IMG/VR virus record: IMGVR_UViG_3300042554_002381
Span: 43,437 to 107,436 of that record
DNA: 64,000 nucleotides
Reading direction: 5' to 3' (one strand)
DNA from: a virus
Shown in pieces: positions 13,701 through 22,414 of this stretch. Position 1 is the first letter of the stretch; each line of letters opens with the position of its first letter. The notes below the pieces were generated by a model. That model worked only from the letters and a program-made list of their open reading frames with translations. It was not told where the DNA came from and made no database searches. A program made the translations under genes and the position numbers.

Positions 13701-16384
13701 TACCTTCTGCATTGGGCATGAACGAAGAAAACGTAGGCACCACGCTTGTAATGATAGGACTGGGTCTTTCGCCTACGTTTGCAGTTGGGTTTAACTTCCT
13801 ACCAGAAGTAAAAAACGCTGTTGAAGCAGTCCAGGCTACTAAGTACGCCATCAGCAGTTCTGATGTCAACAGTTCAAAGTTTTTACATCAAGAAGTCAAA
13901 AATCAGATTGCAAAACTGGTAAAAGAAAATCCTGGTGTTCTTGAAGAATTGAAAAACGCTGGTGTTGTTTCTCCTCTTTCTAAGTCTTATGATATTGCAC
14001 TGAGAAAAGAAAATATTGCACTTAGCTTTAAGGCTCAAAAACTAGATGCCGCCAAGGTTAATAGCAATACTCTCACTTCTAAAGAAATTGGGTATGATGT
14101 CAAAGCTGTAAACAATGACACCAACACAGTTGAAAATTTAAGCGAAGATGCTCAGCGCATCGTTCTTCTCAGCTACTATGCAAGTCAGGCGCAACAGCAA
14201 TTTAATGTTCAGAGAGCAGGAAGCATTCTGAACACGTTTAAGAAACTAAACCCCAGGTTTGTAACTTTTGACAAGCTACTTAAAAACATGACTGATCTTG
14301 CTGAAGACGGCGAGAACAGCATTTTTACAAGTGAGTCTGTAAGCAAAATCTTTGAAGATGACCAGGTGTTCAAGTATCTTTTTGAGGCCATGCAAGATTT
14401 GAATGAGCAGTCTTCTAAGTTGTTTCTGGAAAGAACAAGCTTTTTTGTACCGGTCAAGCAGCTGTTTGAGGAGGTCTTTGAAGACAAGAGCACCATTGCA
14501 AAGATGATCACCAGCTATATTGCTCTTCGTCAGTACCAGCGTTTGATGCCAGGATCCAGAACAACGGGCGTTGAGGCTATAGACAACCTGCTTGCACAGG
14601 ATGATCAAAACCTGCGTGATACATTTAAAGCAGAATATTTTTTTACTAACAATTTAAAGGACGAAGTAGAACAGATGCTGCAGAAGTATCCTGACAACAA
14701 GTTCTTACAGTTATTGGTCAGTGAAAATGGCGACGCTGCTGCTTTTACAGAAAAAGGCGTAAAGATCACAGAAAGAGGTCTTAAACTGGTCACTAAAGCA
14801 AACATTTCAGGTAGCTACGCATCTAATGTAACAGACGACGCATACGCGCTTATGATCAAAGAAAACCTTTTTGCCAAAAAGCTTTTCTATTACGAGCTTG
14901 CCAAAACAGGTCTCATGTACAAGTCAGGTTCGTTCTTGCAACTTCTTCCTACAGAGATGATGCGACCTTTCTCTCCTTACATCAATGACTTTGTAAAAGC
15001 GCTTGAGAATGCAAAGGGTAATCCTGTAAAACTGATGAGTGCTGTAAAAAGCATCTTAGGTAATGAAGCCACAGACGCAGACGTGTACAACTTCTTTGAC
15101 GAGGTCTTCATGCTCATGGCCAATGCAGCCAGCCAGGAGGCAAACAACAACAAGATCAGGATTGCAAGACAATTCTCTTTTGCAAAAGACAAAAGCTTCA
15201 TGCAGTCTTTTAGGTTTTCTGAAACAACCACTGAGAAAACAGAGCGTCTTGCTATTGTAAGCAGTGCTCTGATGCACTTCATGGGTCAAACATCTAAAGA
15301 CGCGACAAAAGGTTACACGCCTACAAGTAGAAACGCAGCCAATGAGGTGATAAGTGAAATTACACTTGATATGTCAAAGCCTGCGTCAATTCCCGAGGTC
15401 AATGAAAACACAATGACTGAAATAGGGAAAAACTTTGGCATAAGACCTGTATTTGGCAAACCTGGCGTTTACAAGTTTCCTTTGATGTTCAAGATTGACA
15501 GCAGACAAGGAAGTGTCACATACTTACTGCAAGGTGTAGGTGAACAGGTAGCGTATCAGAACTTTGGTGAGAGTATGTTCAGGTCTATTACAGGCACTGG
15601 CGCGTCCAGTGTAGAAGGCAACATTGCCAAGTACAAGGCTATCCCAGCAGTTGTATCTACTGGACTTATGTCACCTATAGGTATGCCTAAGCAAGAGATT
15701 GAGAAGTACGTTGCTTACACAACTAACAAAGCAAAGCTTCCTGCTGTTGCTGCACCGGCACCTGTCGCAACACCTGCTCAACCCGCACCAACTCCTGCAG
15801 CACAAGCCGCGCAGGAAGACATGACTGGTACGCAGGATGCTACAGACATGCTTCTCAGCATGATGCCAGCAACACCTGTAGAACAACAGACAGAAGCAGC
15901 TATTGAACCAGGTCAATTTGTCAAGTTCAACAACGAGACTTTCATAGTGACTAAGATAAACAGTAATGGTACCGTGCAGGTTTACAATCCCACTTTAGAG
16001 GGCCCTGCTTCTAAAAAGTCAGTGTCTGCTTCTAACCTTACAGCGATTCCTGGCAGTAAAGCACTCCTGGTAGACTACAAAGGCTCTCAGTATCTGGTGA
16101 CACCTAAGAACACGATTATCTCTATGACCACCAACAAAGCCATGCAATGGCAAGAGAACAACGGCGACCGTGTTGCAGTACTTGAACTAGCTTCTCAGAA
16201 CAAAAATGTGACTATGGACATGAACAATCTGAACCTCACACAACCGGTTGTTGACTATCTTTACAACCAGTCTAGCAAGCGTCTTTCTAAAGACAACTTT
16301 AGACAAGCTGCTGCTGCAATGATTGCAAACCTCAGAGCTTCTACCCCAACAGATCAGATCCTGGAAAAAATCAAGTGCCTATAA
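4751..16384 (+). CDS. Giant multidomain virion protein: zincin protease plus DFDxD RNA polymerase, 3877 aa
   Basis: This is a 3877-aa polyprotein-like product. A Pro/Ala-rich linker lies near residues 880-925. It is followed by a metalloprotease-like motif HEAFH at residues 990-994 (bases 7718-7732), which matches the zincin HExxH signature. DFDVD at residues 2699-2703 (bases 12845-12859), in the context LAGSDFDVDSLYG, matches the Mg-binding DxDxD loop of crAss-like virion RNA polymerases such as phi14:2 gp66, relatives of YonO and RNAi polymerases. A second Pro/Ala linker near residue 3660 precedes a small C-terminal beta-rich region. By analogy the polymerase would enter the cell with the DNA and transcribe early genes, and the protease may process the giant proteins. 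The three giant genes are almost contiguous and probably co-expressed late. Confidence 0.88.
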   Translation: MACQIQTDKYTGIVLDLIRLEPTVYNNFDNAASFILRSGLTPEQKMLSVHNLAHIYAGLADLDSSYYEKGKADQVSSMIAATENPEGYVKILSELYGISKPAELKLDSITKKIEALGGKTVINRADLVGTNGIVTLIKNYFATHSFANLEERTQLLEQLSAALRQQIIDSQMPQDNKDGLESLIGDMFASLDKRSDFIPITEIAQEAQLRNMLVTLANGEMVEAISENEVLYMISNDGSLEALSEDQIVNFKQSRPTDTFQGNSSEHIFYEDTILSSLRVKPVNPEDTAEIFKALNHPQPLTMVRIHAVKVSSVGDQRVERIQNLAQSDPAMAKLANRQHETFENKAQTEYLLSESTGKVVTLSRPKASEQSFVLVGNIIGTDKKFYLYSNDNLTFVSSDNTTERVDFNNPGHLAELKRLSVKTTGAERVELTDQDIETLQDSAKHYQEFVASVQDDLMSEFAGGRTSVDITEQFAQAYQMQSTRPFKTLTPLGKKLESDPSLYKLLTIVNTKTGAKEERQIPFLYNRVQGVLANFQLVDVLDKDERIEHTPQPGAEPVLMNMDDYAKEVLGLNSNSVEKLLKSTDQRQMNVVIKFREGAVPTYNIAENVATMSPVEEFANFIFELGSVLTNSTNRGTDVKNFDVFQYAFKPATSKAVGDKPLYVAFSTTIKGQLQFWIKPAKRDGRYGFMEENKKPYNFLFDEKIITTTAKALSEGKLVKQIQEKFPELAKFDLSKPEDLYEFYRTITVMSRRGSVDALIIDLANAVKEAQERFSQQIRDQVLNKLESQTSEDTRFMQNLREDFTYNGVFKPEFLFFREEKDGNVVPNISFSPRYTPKNGINARTRFASNLNNYMHVDSGARRFVITPKNDVSNLSSIPAPAPAPVTVESPAQIHVQNPVQQPVAPSTIDIPRMPMFSMMAGNVETETDAERLSAVAWLKKTYPQFQLSEFDLSTLIELSSLDGTVLGMFKDRVIYLNNQIKGKGTVYHEAFHGVFRYLMTDPYRAGLVDLVSGMKVHASKFTEESLKEFARKRNYVYDKTRMKQLQAEEILADGFQKYMTDNKKPKGVLGDLMQLLKRLIEMFTGKSNEIDRLYSRVSSGYYTGSVMASEIYDGQAAYEIIEGLVEIENLPGGVGITDRIGSLNSAEQQNELVNMVTYYMLKGYNDKQTFEQNFDRMAKVILDKEYNLDRLIANHPEKRDQILEVLGNTWKNYRFMLGARMLGEVLPDLNNTGNPDYDNLVRPNSVKRNDGAGDSFVDNANGQESKKTLMKLVKANFEKINALVEGKPEQEDTLTADRIDELITDENPAVYNEDDETGSNDQETDSADFDSGLNQYNKLEGVNKEIRRFLALVKYDRVDERLGITLPRLVNGNQMFGVLMSVTSDIEVDNIIDHIKVVAKTARYDGNNLLADDLDNIYSKLQKLTNIDSNGRPQSNQQLYNMMIDALDTTELDFITTTVYTNKKTDPYSGEDMGTSTGNYTIKDQVLFQDTNLRKTNIITSIKTKHASSAKDEAYLKAARDLYDLAKNKIYAGNYILDSAGSNQGQKLEEISTQLHTLMGEVGINVPKSLIRLSLLAIDKIQNNVVHDNAQFSQDVLDHYNNHEQMIAEGIYFEKDFFLSISQILEEAVKNTNNHDAFARYITKDKNAELPVDRFNVILRRAAAYIVKYDPQGIQSTVKDSENKSRYRFVSYTPALRLAQTLRRKGLEETLKEDPYFEQYINDWFKDNPAMGVLLDPKGSATDKAKQELFLRNFRVAMFGGVNQVFDGKFKPGKSFKNIDSKSMYITHLLSFLNRTSHKQVVKDAEGKDTLVEIQTYLRSFSQLESSQTNFLISAMYEQYADNTGMLETKDGHLKITDILTNAVRQEYNRIQREYNKRLERKQVFDAGEKHSLILKFNATHQKDDVTKAEVNSTDLRAYNFIGKIPDFFQANAELVTNDTNTGLRDLAFAGTKFEELPEDVMVTLRNQLNTYAQQALQKHLDRLVELEVLKKDSQPTRTAAGAAFVQKGTDGTITKYTSNLIAPTLIVDGKKEGNVLENKYYKTPKNYGEKLKNTEIPSDEIPAPVEIPAQENMEGFVADAFFNFWANSLTVNDLLDGDSAMNVKDPSDYFKRQKKQLAAGSTPKRGDHKVAYINTIKAFIHETYPMYGPYYNADEILGDERLSENLRDILIADFAKAQSGVKERITDPSTGIERTIKYGDMMREVFDGQSFSTLMHQMDMHDAMGRLSAEAAELMIAKHYRKLTADEISLLERNNIVNNSKKTVTSTRNAYHKQSEVHIDRNDVSVFVIPEEVLVSPERKREYIKKAQDTIHMLYAEVYSLRDAAKEAKIAGLDPAPFMTQIKVNMQEIHKYYKPIPSRKILHDLLNAMEFHQIDHLMDTTASKNATLLPVDIFTESQKLTEGSYINLEMSSMAVDNRYKFLQVETSGVKDTAKFSVQAKALIAADLLNIAEIMRASGRDIAESEQKSMEKVATILRTYQRTLKDVGESNLVNLKTILRKDGDFEVGKIFTLIRTSLESQGAPVNTLKLFDLNVDGTPVHSPNLPGIRNMLEYYFFSQYSKHITDEKRSGFKSIHMSSFGYDLMTDMDGNIIRSEDYRRNSARYPNVKTRPLGVSVETNPDGTKTYFVEVIVPKPQFRNKEHEEFYMKQLTKMFATRIPTEDKRSMIVLKVVDFIDSANLNGIIVPHFVHLLAGSDFDVDSLYGQTLAHYFNADDKPVLYGDYSAYSSEDAGRYTEFVEYMSKDDDVSMLVKSELSKIEALGENYTPSDNAKTLVGYTAERLSEDVDTLKNYDAVLAAFEKLGLPVTLENFLANPKYKKVTRPAFQNANLRSMMDILSNEAVFNYLYINERSSVQAFEDIAEEFGRDVKQMGGGYNHLSIDGVVTTKNISGVYKSGIGIAANINKFVALASQFGLELNSQNVIWQFQNAVEKGKTETGETEYDLTLRKYTNFGTLSEENQRVIASIGNILGMFADGMKKPIPSALGMNEENVGTTLVMIGLGLSPTFAVGFNFLPEVKNAVEAVQATKYAISSSDVNSSKFLHQEVKNQIAKLVKENPGVLEELKNAGVVSPLSKSYDIALRKENIALSFKAQKLDAAKVNSNTLTSKEIGYDVKAVNNDTNTVENLSEDAQRIVLLSYYASQAQQQFNVQRAGSILNTFKKLNPRFVTFDKLLKNMTDLAEDGENSIFTSESVSKIFEDDQVFKYLFEAMQDLNEQSSKLFLERTSFFVPVKQLFEEVFEDKSTIAKMITSYIALRQYQRLMPGSRTTGVEAIDNLLAQDDQNLRDTFKAEYFFTNNLKDEVEQMLQKYPDNKFLQLLVSENGDAAAFTEKGVKITERGLKLVTKANISGSYASNVTDDAYALMIKENLFAKKLFYYELAKTGLMYKSGSFLQLLPTEMMRPFSPYINDFVKALENAKGNPVKLMSAVKSILGNEATDADVYNFFDEVFMLMANAASQEANNNKIRIARQFSFAKDKSFMQSFRFSETTTEKTERLAIVSSALMHFMGQTSKDATKGYTPTSRNAANEVISEITLDMSKPASIPEVNENTMTEIGKNFGIRPVFGKPGVYKFPLMFKIDSRQGSVTYLLQGVGEQVAYQNFGESMFRSITGTGASSVEGNIAKYKAIPAVVSTGLMSPIGMPKQEIEKYVAYTTNKAKLPAVAAPAPVATPAQPAPTPAAQAAQEDMTGTQDATDMLLSMMPATPVEQQTEAAIEPGQFVKFNNETFIVTKINSNGTVQVYNPTLEGPASKKSVSASNLTAIPGSKALLVDYKGSQYLVTPKNTIISMTTNKAMQWQENNGDRVAVLELASQNKNVTMDMNNLNLTQPVVDYLYNQSSKRLSKDNFRQAAAAMIANLRASTPTDQILEKIKCL

Positions 16385-16387
16385 TCT

Positions 16388-19300
16388 ATGAACACATGTC
16401 CTAATCCCAACAGTCCTGAGTGGAAGCGTCTTGTTGATGCTTTAGGTGAAGGTAACGCTATGACGGCTTACACCCTGAACAACAATGAGACACCTGATGT
16501 TTATGACGCACAAAGGCTTTTGGCTGGTCTGAAAGCTGAAGAAAAAGATGAGCAGATTAGCAAAAGCTCAGATGAGTTTAAGCTGGAGCGTGCCAAAGCT
16601 CAACTGACAATGCTTCAGCGTGCCAGGTTTAATGCGAAACCTTTGCAAAGAGTGACGCTTGACAAGCTTATGGAAATGAACATGCGGCAACAGGAGTTTT
16701 TGCGTGAGAACATTCAACTGGTTAAAAACGGCATGCCTCCCAAAAAGACGGTCAGTGTTTCAAACTTTATTGGTGCCTCTGACTTCAAAGGAGATCCTTC
16801 TAAGTATGAAGCGTTCAAACTGTTTGGTACGTTTATGCACGAAGCTTTAGAGCTTGCACAGGTAGAAAGTCTTACATCTGGTGTTGCCATTTATGATGTA
16901 ATGACACAAGAGTTCTTTGACAACGCGCTAAAGAACTACAAAGAAAAGTATCCTTTCAATATTGATAACCTCACTGAACAAGCCATGTTTGAAATGGCGC
17001 GGGGTCTTGCTATGCACATTACAGTCTTTAATGACAAAGGCTTTATGATTCTGCCAGAGGTTACTATTACAGGTACCACAAAGACAGGCAGCATGGTGGT
17101 GGGTCGTCTTGACTTGCTCTTGATTGACTCTCAAGGACGTGTAAACGTGTTTGACTTTAAGACCAAGAAGGTTAAGCGCCTTATGGAAACAAACCCAGAT
17201 GGCACAAGGTCTATAAACGTAGACGGTGCACTGGTTCATCTTGCAGAAAAGACCTTTACTGTAGACAACAAACCTGGTACAGAGGCAGCATTCAAAGGCA
17301 CCAACCGGTCAGCCTATGACACCTGGACTTTGCAATTGAAGGTCTATGAAAACATGCTGATACAAAATGGCCTGGAGGTCAATGATCAAAGCATTGTGGC
17401 ACTGATGTATGAGACAGACGATGATGGCAAGTTTGAAGGTGCCGCCATACATGTCTTTGATGAGAAGTACTACTACGACTATGCAAAAGGCGCCAATGTT
17501 CCCAACAACAACGGGTATTGGAAAACAGAACCCACTTTTGGCTATCAGAAACTTGATTCTTTCAGAAAAACTGTAGATCAGCAGATTCCTATTTCTGAAG
17601 AAGCTCAGGCAGAATCAAAAAGAAAAGCTCTCATCAGCGATCTTAAAATCACCAAAGAACAGAACACTGCCCTGAAGACCAAGATACAGGGTGCCATTAC
17701 CACAGAGCTTAACGATACACTGATACAGATTGAAAAACTCAAAAGAGAGGGTAATGACACAGTGTTGCTGGCAGCACTTGAAACCCGTCGCAGTACACTG
17801 CGCACCTACCAGGATATTGTAGGTAAAGTGACAGACGACAGTGAGCTATCTTTTGCGTATAATTTCTCCAATCTTTTGGACACAGTTGAGCGTGACGTTC
17901 TCAGGCTAAGCAACCTTGCAGACAACGCAATGAAAAACTTTAAGCTGTCTCCTGACCTGGCGGTCAGTAAAGAAGGACAGGAAATATTGAGGATCTATCA
18001 GATGAGCAACTCTCTTGGTCTGGTCTTTGATCTTTTACAAGACACCATTACTGAAGCGCGTAAAAATACTGAAAACGCTTTTGTCGTAAGTGAGTTGATT
18101 GATGATAGATTCACTGCTATCCATGGAGCACTTAACAATATTGAAGCAGCATTTTCATATACTGCCTTGCACAATGCTGTGCAGGTTTTGAAAGTTCCAG
18201 GAGAAAAGATATTTACCAACGTAAACACAGAACTCAAGGAAGTTCTTGAGCTTGAAATAAAAAAGCTTGAGGAGCAGCTTAAAAAACTGGAAGAAGGCAA
18301 GTCAGCATCAGTTCTGAAAGCTTTTAAACACAACGCGCTGATGTTTATGGACAGCTCTTACAAAAAGCGTGTGGCTGAGAAACTTTCACAAAATGGTTTA
18401 GAACCAGGTGTACTGGTTCAGATGGAAAACTTGCAACGCCAGATCCTGCAGAAAAAAGCACTGCTGGAGAGCGGATACATGTTCAATGATGAGTTTTTGA
18501 AAAAGTACATTGAAGGCATCAGAGATCCTAATGCTCAGAACTATGCAGGCCGTCAGGGTACTTTCTCTGGCTCAGGGTTTTTCCGTAACACATATATGGA
18601 CCAGTTTATTTCTTCTGCGTCCAACTCTGAACTGGCGATCAGTGCGTTCACCATTATGCTCAAGAATGCAGAAGCTGAGGCGCGTCTTGCTATTCAGAAC
18701 AACTTTGCGTCTATGCAGTTTGACCAGAAGCGTGACGCACTTTTACAACGATACACTGTAGAGGAGCTTAATGACCTGATGTCTGAGTATCGCGACCACA
18801 CGTTTTTGAACAGCAACGGTGAGCTAGAAACAGTACGCCGTCTTTACATGAGCGCACCTTATACAGAAGCCTATAAAAACACGTTCAAAGAGTACAACCT
18901 TAAGTTGCAGATTTTCAGAAAAGAGATGTCCAATCTCAAAGCTGAAAGCCACAAGAAAGCTAACACGCCGGAGGGTCCTGCAGCCAAGCAGGTTTACCTG
19001 GACAAGGTTGCGGAGTATGAGCAGTACAAAGACCAGTACTTGCAATGGATGATAGACAACGCACAGCTTCCTTATACAGAAGCTTTTTACTCTTTGCAGA
19101 AAGCCTTGCCTCAGTCTATCCGCGAGGAGTTGCAGAAACGCTACTTTGAAATGGAGACCATTGTCTATGACGTAGGTAAAGGCAATGAAATACTTCTGGA
19201 AGAGTACGACTTTGAGCGTATTCAAGAACTTGAACAGGAGATCAGAACCCTGCGCCAACAGGCTAAAGAAATGAGCCCTGAGTACGCGCAGTACATGGAC

Positions 19301-22300
19301 CAGCTCAATGATCTTTATGAGTATGATGTCAATATCAACTTTTATGAGCGCATGCGCGACAGCGCCATGGTACGCTACAAAGACTCACACCCTGAGCTTT
19401 GGGAAAAGTGGCAAAAGACCAACGAGGTACAGCGTCCAACAAAAAGACCTGAATTGCCTAAAGAACTAACGCGCGGCACTAATGTCATGTACCAGGATCA
19501 GATCTGGACAGTTGTCACAGAACGCGCAGCAGGATCAGTAGACCTGGTCAATGAGGACGGTGAAACTGTGGTAGCTATGCGTGAGGATCTGCAGATGCTT
19601 AACTGGCATGAACAACTGGGGCTTCTTTATGAAGCCAAAGCAGCCATTGCAGGCAGTGATCCTGAGATACAAGAGCTGATGGAAGAACGTCGCGCCATTC
19701 TGCGTCAGTACAAAGTGGGAGGACGTCTGCAGCCCAAGTTTATGAGCGAGGATCATGTGACAAGACTTGATGAAATTGCAGGTCTGATAGAAGAGATCAT
19801 GTTGGAAAAGAGAAACACCGGTATGCTGGATATTCAGCAGAAAGCACAACTTGTTCAGATATCCAATGAAATCAAGAAGATCTCTGAGAAACGTCTTGCA
19901 CAGGGATACCTAGATACTTTTGATGAAAAACTCAAGATTCTCTACGCCGCACAGCGTGAGATGATCACTGCAGAAAATGATCTTGCTACAGCGACTACCA
20001 AGGCAGACAAAAAAGAAATTGATGCAGCACAAACTGCTTTAAGCAAAGCAGAGGCTAATTTCAGTAAAAAGGAAAAAGAGTTTCGCACCTGGTACAATCT
20101 GCATCACAATAACAAATACCAGTCTGTCAGCACAGGTTATGATGTAAGGCAAAATGCACTGCCTAAGTCATACAACTTTGAGAACCTGCCAGTTGAGTCT
20201 TTGTATTCCTTGTACATGGAGACAGTGCCGCATCCTAAATACAAAATCAAGCGCATCAAAGAAAGCGCCAAGAACCCTGACTTTTTACAGAGTCCTGAAG
20301 GTATCCCCATGCCTAAGGCGGTGATGCAAAACAGCAATGGTCAGTATGTAATACGTCCAGGCTTTGAGAGTTCTCCAAACATTTCTGACAAGTACAGAAA
20401 GCTTATGGCAGACCCAGAGCTGTTTAGTTTCTACAACGACACCATGACCATGTACTTTGACATTCAGCAAAAAGTAGAAGGTCGCAAGATGGGTTACCTA
20501 GTGCCAGGTTTTACTGCAAGCACCGTTGAGAATATTGCCAGAAAAGGTCTTGTAGGGTCACTGAATAACGAGTACCAGAAGTTTGTAGAAAACACCTGGC
20601 GCACTCACAGCAAGATTGACCAGGTAGATGGCATCTACGGTGATCTGAACGGCAAGCTGCGTCATCGTTTTACAGAGCAACTTCCTGAAGAACTGCAGAC
20701 ACGTGACGCTATTGGGGCTATTATGAAGTACACCGTTGAAGCCCAGCACAACATTGCCATGCAAAAAGTGGCACCGGCTGTAGAGCAGTACATCGCTTAC
20801 TTTGAACTTCAGCTTACAGAGCTGCGCAAAGAGGTTGGTACAGGAAAGAAATTTACCACTGAGTCTGGTGTACAGGTAAACATGGAAGAGCGTGTGAAAG
20901 AACTTGAGGAGATGCTTAGCATTCTAAACTTTGAAAAACGCAAGTTTCTCTATGGGCAAAGCAAAAGTGCTGCTGCTGGCGACAGAGCTATCAATAAAAA
21001 GCTTAACTCAGCATTGGCTTACTCGTCCTTTATACGCATTGGATTTGACCTGGTAAACCAGACCAAGAACTACATTTCTGGTAATGTACAGGCATTCATT
21101 GCTGCAGGTGGTCTTGCGTCTGACCAATACTCGCGTAAAGACTACATGTGGGCCAAAAGCAAGGTGTATGGCTACGGCGGGTTTTTGCACAACTACTTTG
21201 CAGATTTTGGCAAAATTGGTGACGTCAGTGAGTCTACCATGCTGTACAGGTTTTTTAACCCTGCACAGAAAGACTTTTTGGGATACATGAACGAGGTAAC
21301 TGGTGGCAGAAAGCGCAAAGTAGCTTCGCATCTTACCAGCATTCAGGAACTTGGGTTCATGTTCCAGGACAAAGGTGACACAGAAATTGCTGTCACAGTT
21401 ATGTACGCGGTGATGAACAACAATCGCTATCGCGTCATTGCGGGCAAAGACGCCCAAGGCAATCCTATCTATCAGAAGGATGCTAACGGGGAGGATGTCA
21501 TGATCCCTGTGCACGAGATCTATTACAAGGACAGCACAGGCCAGCTGCAACGTAGGCAGGATGTAGAATATGACCAGCAGGATGAGAACCGCGTGCGCAA
21601 CATCATCTATTCTGAGATGCGTCGCACCCAGGGTAACTACGCCAAAGCTGACCAGACCAAGCTGGAAGAGTCGCCTTTGGGTACGCTTATTATGTTCTTC
21701 AGAAAGTACCTGGTTCCTCAGCTGCTCAACCGCTTTGGCTTTTTACGTCCTAACTGGGAAGCTGGTGAAGCTGCCTTGGGTTACTGGAGCGCTGTGGGGA
21801 TTGTATTCAGAAACTATGGCCCAGGTTACGCAATGAAGCACTGGATCCGTGGGTCCAAACACATGAGCAAGACTAACCAGAACCAGTTGGGTCAACTGCT
21901 TTCTCGCAAGATGGACCAGGCAGGGCGTGACGCTATTGTAATGGCTATTTTGACTATGGTGTCCATGATGGCACTGATGTACGTGCGCAAAAAGAACGAT
22001 GAAGATGAGGAACTGAGCTTTTTGGAGGGCAACGCCATTCGCATCTTGTGGGGTGTAAAAGGTGAAGCAACCTCCATGTTCCCTGTAGGGGGAGGTTCTC
22101 AGGAGTACATTAAGAACTTCACTACGGCAGTGCCTCTGGTGCGTGAATTTATGGCTTTGCAGCGTCTTGGCAGCCATGCTTTTTACTATGGGCAAGCCAT
22201 GCTCATCAACGGTGGCCAGGAGCCAGACCCTATGTATGACAGTGAATACTACCAGGAGATCTGGAAAGACGCGTTTTATTCACGCAAAAGCGGTGTTTAT

Positions 22301-22414
22301 GAGAAAGGTGACCCTAAGATCGCCAAGGATTTCATGGATCTTACAGGTCTGAAGAACTTCCGCGACTTGGCAGATCCCAACTACAGAATTGACATAATGA
22401 AACGCAACCAATAG
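16388..22414 (+). CDS. Giant virion protein with N-terminal RecB/Cas4-like PD-(D/E)XK nuclease domain, 2008 aa
   Basis: It starts 4 bases after the polymerase gene stop. The N-terminal 260 residues show the full RecB/Cas4-type nuclease signature: His151 (GTFMHEALE), Glu224 (LPEV), Asp242 (GRLD) and Asp256-x-Lys258 (DFKTK). The centre is rich in Glu/Lys/Gln helices and likely coiled coils. Near residues 1850-1870 a hydrophobic helix (MVSMMALMYV) precedes an acidic patch. The domain order suggests a virion-packaged nuclease attached to a long structural scaffold. This fits an ejected protein that acts on host or phage DNA at entry, but the target is unknown. Another possibility is that the nuclease fold is used only for DNA binding, although all catalytic positions look intact. 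Confidence 0.82.
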   Translation: MNTCPNPNSPEWKRLVDALGEGNAMTAYTLNNNETPDVYDAQRLLAGLKAEEKDEQISKSSDEFKLERAKAQLTMLQRARFNAKPLQRVTLDKLMEMNMRQQEFLRENIQLVKNGMPPKKTVSVSNFIGASDFKGDPSKYEAFKLFGTFMHEALELAQVESLTSGVAIYDVMTQEFFDNALKNYKEKYPFNIDNLTEQAMFEMARGLAMHITVFNDKGFMILPEVTITGTTKTGSMVVGRLDLLLIDSQGRVNVFDFKTKKVKRLMETNPDGTRSINVDGALVHLAEKTFTVDNKPGTEAAFKGTNRSAYDTWTLQLKVYENMLIQNGLEVNDQSIVALMYETDDDGKFEGAAIHVFDEKYYYDYAKGANVPNNNGYWKTEPTFGYQKLDSFRKTVDQQIPISEEAQAESKRKALISDLKITKEQNTALKTKIQGAITTELNDTLIQIEKLKREGNDTVLLAALETRRSTLRTYQDIVGKVTDDSELSFAYNFSNLLDTVERDVLRLSNLADNAMKNFKLSPDLAVSKEGQEILRIYQMSNSLGLVFDLLQDTITEARKNTENAFVVSELIDDRFTAIHGALNNIEAAFSYTALHNAVQVLKVPGEKIFTNVNTELKEVLELEIKKLEEQLKKLEEGKSASVLKAFKHNALMFMDSSYKKRVAEKLSQNGLEPGVLVQMENLQRQILQKKALLESGYMFNDEFLKKYIEGIRDPNAQNYAGRQGTFSGSGFFRNTYMDQFISSASNSELAISAFTIMLKNAEAEARLAIQNNFASMQFDQKRDALLQRYTVEELNDLMSEYRDHTFLNSNGELETVRRLYMSAPYTEAYKNTFKEYNLKLQIFRKEMSNLKAESHKKANTPEGPAAKQVYLDKVAEYEQYKDQYLQWMIDNAQLPYTEAFYSLQKALPQSIREELQKRYFEMETIVYDVGKGNEILLEEYDFERIQELEQEIRTLRQQAKEMSPEYAQYMDQLNDLYEYDVNINFYERMRDSAMVRYKDSHPELWEKWQKTNEVQRPTKRPELPKELTRGTNVMYQDQIWTVVTERAAGSVDLVNEDGETVVAMREDLQMLNWHEQLGLLYEAKAAIAGSDPEIQELMEERRAILRQYKVGGRLQPKFMSEDHVTRLDEIAGLIEEIMLEKRNTGMLDIQQKAQLVQISNEIKKISEKRLAQGYLDTFDEKLKILYAAQREMITAENDLATATTKADKKEIDAAQTALSKAEANFSKKEKEFRTWYNLHHNNKYQSVSTGYDVRQNALPKSYNFENLPVESLYSLYMETVPHPKYKIKRIKESAKNPDFLQSPEGIPMPKAVMQNSNGQYVIRPGFESSPNISDKYRKLMADPELFSFYNDTMTMYFDIQQKVEGRKMGYLVPGFTASTVENIARKGLVGSLNNEYQKFVENTWRTHSKIDQVDGIYGDLNGKLRHRFTEQLPEELQTRDAIGAIMKYTVEAQHNIAMQKVAPAVEQYIAYFELQLTELRKEVGTGKKFTTESGVQVNMEERVKELEEMLSILNFEKRKFLYGQSKSAAAGDRAINKKLNSALAYSSFIRIGFDLVNQTKNYISGNVQAFIAAGGLASDQYSRKDYMWAKSKVYGYGGFLHNYFADFGKIGDVSESTMLYRFFNPAQKDFLGYMNEVTGGRKRKVASHLTSIQELGFMFQDKGDTEIAVTVMYAVMNNNRYRVIAGKDAQGNPIYQKDANGEDVMIPVHEIYYKDSTGQLQRRQDVEYDQQDENRVRNIIYSEMRRTQGNYAKADQTKLEESPLGTLIMFFRKYLVPQLLNRFGFLRPNWEAGEAALGYWSAVGIVFRNYGPGYAMKHWIRGSKHMSKTNQNQLGQLLSRKMDQAGRDAIVMAILTMVSMMALMYVRKKNDEDEELSFLEGNAIRILWGVKGEATSMFPVGGGSQEYIKNFTTAVPLVREFMALQRLGSHAFYYGQAMLINGGQEPDPMYDSEYYQEIWKDAFYSRKSGVYEKGDPKIAKDFMDLTGLKNFRDLADPNYRIDIMKRNQ

